Source: Actinomycetota bacterium
GTDB lineage: Bacteria > Actinomycetota > Coriobacteriia > Anaerosomatales > UBA3086
DNA length: 41,307 nucleotides
Reading direction: 5' to 3'
Assembly (NCBI GenBank): GCA_027859125.1
Contig: JAQIBK010000043.1
Coordinates: forward strand, 1-41,307
Each line of letters opens with the position of its first letter. The first letter of the stretch is position 1. This document shows, one piece after another, positions 39,664 through 41,307 of this stretch. The notes beneath the pieces were generated by a model, which saw nothing but the letters and a program-made list of their open reading frames with translations, ran no database searches and was not told the DNA's origin. Both the position numbers and the translations under genes were made by a program.

Positions 39664-40350
39664 ATGCGATACATACAGAGACAAAGCAAGCACGCGCGGA
39701 CCGTTCACTGGTTCCATACGATCGCATGCCTAAGCCTCTTCATCACGGGACTCTTCCTGTACGTGCCGGCCTTCGCCGGTGGGCTCGATGTTGGCGTGCT
39801 GCAAGCTGGTCGCCTCATTCACCGCATCGCAGCGGTGATCTTCATAGGTGTTCCGCTGATCGGCACCCTCGTCAATCCCAAGGCAGTGGCGCATAAGTTC
39901 AAGGAGTACTTCCAGGCGTGGACACCAGAGGACAAGGAATTCATGAAGAAGTTCCTTCCCTACATGTTCGCACCCAAGAAGGTTCACATGCCCAAGCAGG
40001 ATCGCTACAAGTCTGGACAGAAGGTCGCCGATCTCGCGGCGATCGTCTTCTCCATGCTGATCGCGATCAGTGGAGCGTTCATGTGGATCGGCGTGTCACC
40101 AACCTTGAACGTGGAGTTCTCAGCCAGCCTCATGCGATTCATGTACTTCATGCATGACGGCTCGATGATTGCTCTTGGAGTCCTGCTACTTGCACATATC
40201 TTCGTGGGCGCAGGCATCTTCCAGCCATATCGCGGAACGCTCCGTCTGATGTTCGGAGATGGCAAGATTTCCGAAGAAGAGGCCAGGTTCCACTGGGGCT
40301 TCTGGGCCGAGGATGAGCTCAAGAGTGGGAAGAACGTGACCGAGGAGTAA
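39664..40350 (+). CDS. fdnI: formate dehydrogenase cytochrome b (gamma) subunit
   Basis: RTVHWFHTIACLSLFITGLFLY, RLIHRIAAVIFIGVPL, RYKSGQKVADLAAIVFSMLIAISGAFMW, MHDGSMIALGVLLLAHIFVGA: multi-TM with histidine ligands. Confidence 0.92.
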   Translation: MRYIQRQSKHARTVHWFHTIACLSLFITGLFLYVPAFAGGLDVGVLQAGRLIHRIAAVIFIGVPLIGTLVNPKAVAHKFKEYFQAWTPEDKEFMKKFLPYMFAPKKVHMPKQDRYKSGQKVADLAAIVFSMLIAISGAFMWIGVSPTLNVEFSASLMRFMYFMHDGSMIALGVLLLAHIFVGAGIFQPYRGTLRLMFGDGKISEEEARFHWGFWAEDELKSGKNVTEE

Positions 40351-40383
40351 GCTCCAGGAGCTTTTGGAGCCCAATCTGCACGA

Positions 40384-40419
40384 CGAAGGCCGGGTCATCT
40401 GACCCGGCCTTCGGCTTTT
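40384..40419 (+). terminator. Rho-independent terminator after fdnGHI
   Basis: CGAAGGCCGGGTC-atct-GACCCGGCCTTCG perfect 13-bp stem followed by GCTTTTG. Confidence 0.88.
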
Positions 40420-40445
40420 GTGTGATAGAGCGCGAACTGTGCTCT

Positions 40446-40925
40446 CTACTCGGTGGTCGGTGCATCGGCGGGATTGGAATCGATATTCGTGCCCTCACCG
40501 TCGATCGTCTCCCGGGGTGTAGCTTGCGCATCTCCTGCCACGTCCGCGATACCGCGCTCAATGAACGTGACCATGTTCTCCTTCGTCGTCGCGCCGGTCA
40601 CCCGATCCAGCTCGACACCATCAGCGTCGAGAAGAACAAACGTGGGAGTCAGGAATACGCCGAACTCTTCGACCTTGGCCTTGCCCTCATCTGTCGTGAT
40701 GTTCACGATCTCAAAAGAGTCGATCTTGGGCGTGTACTCATCCTGAAGCTCCGCGACTATTGGCTCCATCTCTTGACAGAAAGGACACTCGGGATCATAG
40801 AACTGAATGAACTGCAGCGCGGCCTTCTCTGTGGGCACATCATCGGCAGCGCAGCCCGTCATAACGGGCCCGACTGTCGTGATCAGCGCCAACACTGTCA
40901 CCAGAAGCGATACTCTCTTGAACAC
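40446..40925 (-). CDS. thioredoxin-fold lipoprotein
   Basis: Signal with lipobox GPVMTGCAAD; FIQFYDPECPFCQEMEPIVAELQDEY (CPFC active site), LTPTFVLLDADG. GTG start at 40925. Confidence 0.83.
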   Translation of the reverse strand: MFKRVSLLVTVLALITTVGPVMTGCAADDVPTEKAALQFIQFYDPECPFCQEMEPIVAELQDEYTPKIDSFEIVNITTDEGKAKVEEFGVFLTPTFVLLDADGVELDRVTGATTKENMVTFIERGIADVAGDAQATPRETIDGEGTNIDSNPADAPTTE

Positions 40926-41006
40926 GTCTCCTCCTTTGCGTCGAGCCACCTTGGGTCCGACGGCGTATCCGCGCAAGCCGATGCGGCTCGCGCTGTTCTT
41001 TGGGCG

Positions 41007-41307
41007 CTACTTCGCTGCACTCAACTCCTCGACTGCGGCGAGCATCTCATCGATGTCTCGGGCTTCATTGAGTGTGGAATGCTGGACGAAGCGCACAACG
41101 CCCTCCGTGTCGATCAGGTAGCTCCACCTGTTGGCGACCATCTGTCGCTCGTTGTAGGCACCGAACTCAGGGGTGACGTCACGGCCCCAGTCCGCCAGCA
41201 GATCGAACGGGAGCTCGAGCTGCTTGCGGAACTCTCCCGCTGAGGCATATGAATCAAGGCTTATACCGAAGACCTCGGTATTCATCTCCTGCAACCGGTC
41301 GTAGTTG
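41007..41307 (-). CDS. peroxiredoxin (AhpC/TSA, BCP-like), N-terminus cut by right window edge
   Basis: NYDRLQEMNTEVFGISLDSYASAGEFRKQLELPFDLLADWGRDVTPEFGAYNERQMVANRWSYLIDTEGVVRFVQHS; frame open to the window edge. Confidence 0.84.
   Translation of the reverse strand, partial: NYDRLQEMNTEVFGISLDSYASAGEFRKQLELPFDLLADWGRDVTPEFGAYNERQMVANRWSYLIDTEGVVRFVQHSTLNEARDIDEMLAAVEELSAAK

Noticed and set aside
1-41307. CRISPR array, transposase, integrase, phage genes, tRNA or rRNA
   Set aside because: No regularly spaced repeats, no terminal inverted repeats flanking a transposase-like ORF and no recognisable RNA gene seen; the window looks like core metabolic chromosome.

Overview
GC-rich bacterial chromosome segment, probably from an anaerobic actinobacterium; the taxon is a guess from composition and gene content. 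The window is densely packed with ordinary-looking operons. From left to right: (i) minus strand, ftsH (cut by the left edge), hpt, tilS and a YehZYXW/OpuC-type osmoprotectant ABC transporter; (ii) a GT2 glycosyltransferase, a YbhN/AglD-like membrane protein, a GT4 glycosyltransferase and a UDP-glucose dehydrogenase; (iii) a futalosine-type menaquinone cluster (mqnE, mqnA, mqnC, an MTAP/PNP-fold protein and an amidohydrolase deaminase); (iv) a livFGMHK branched-chain amino-acid transporter on the minus strand; (v) cysteine synthase plus an Rrf2 regulator; (vi) an NfeD/slipin pair; (vii) a large minus-strand molybdenum/tungsten cofactor operon (tupABC, mobA-fdhD fusion, moeA, a 70-aa protein, mobB, moaA, moaC, MOSC, mogA); (viii) a divergent fdnGHI-type formate dehydrogenase whose catalytic subunit is split in the ORF track by an in-frame UGA followed by a SECIS-like hairpin, so it is read here as selenocysteine; (ix) a thioredoxin-like lipoprotein and a partial peroxiredoxin. 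The strongest leads are the MTAP-fold protein in the mqn cluster, whose phosphate-binding and purine-binding residues look altered (candidate non-canonical futalosine hydrolase), the selenocysteine/SECIS site, the MobA-FdhD fusion, the small CGLGCF-tailed protein in the Moco operon, and the inverted repeats between the divergent Mo/W and formate dehydrogenase operons. I saw no CRISPR array, transposon, prophage, tRNA or rRNA. All homology calls are by eye, without database searches.
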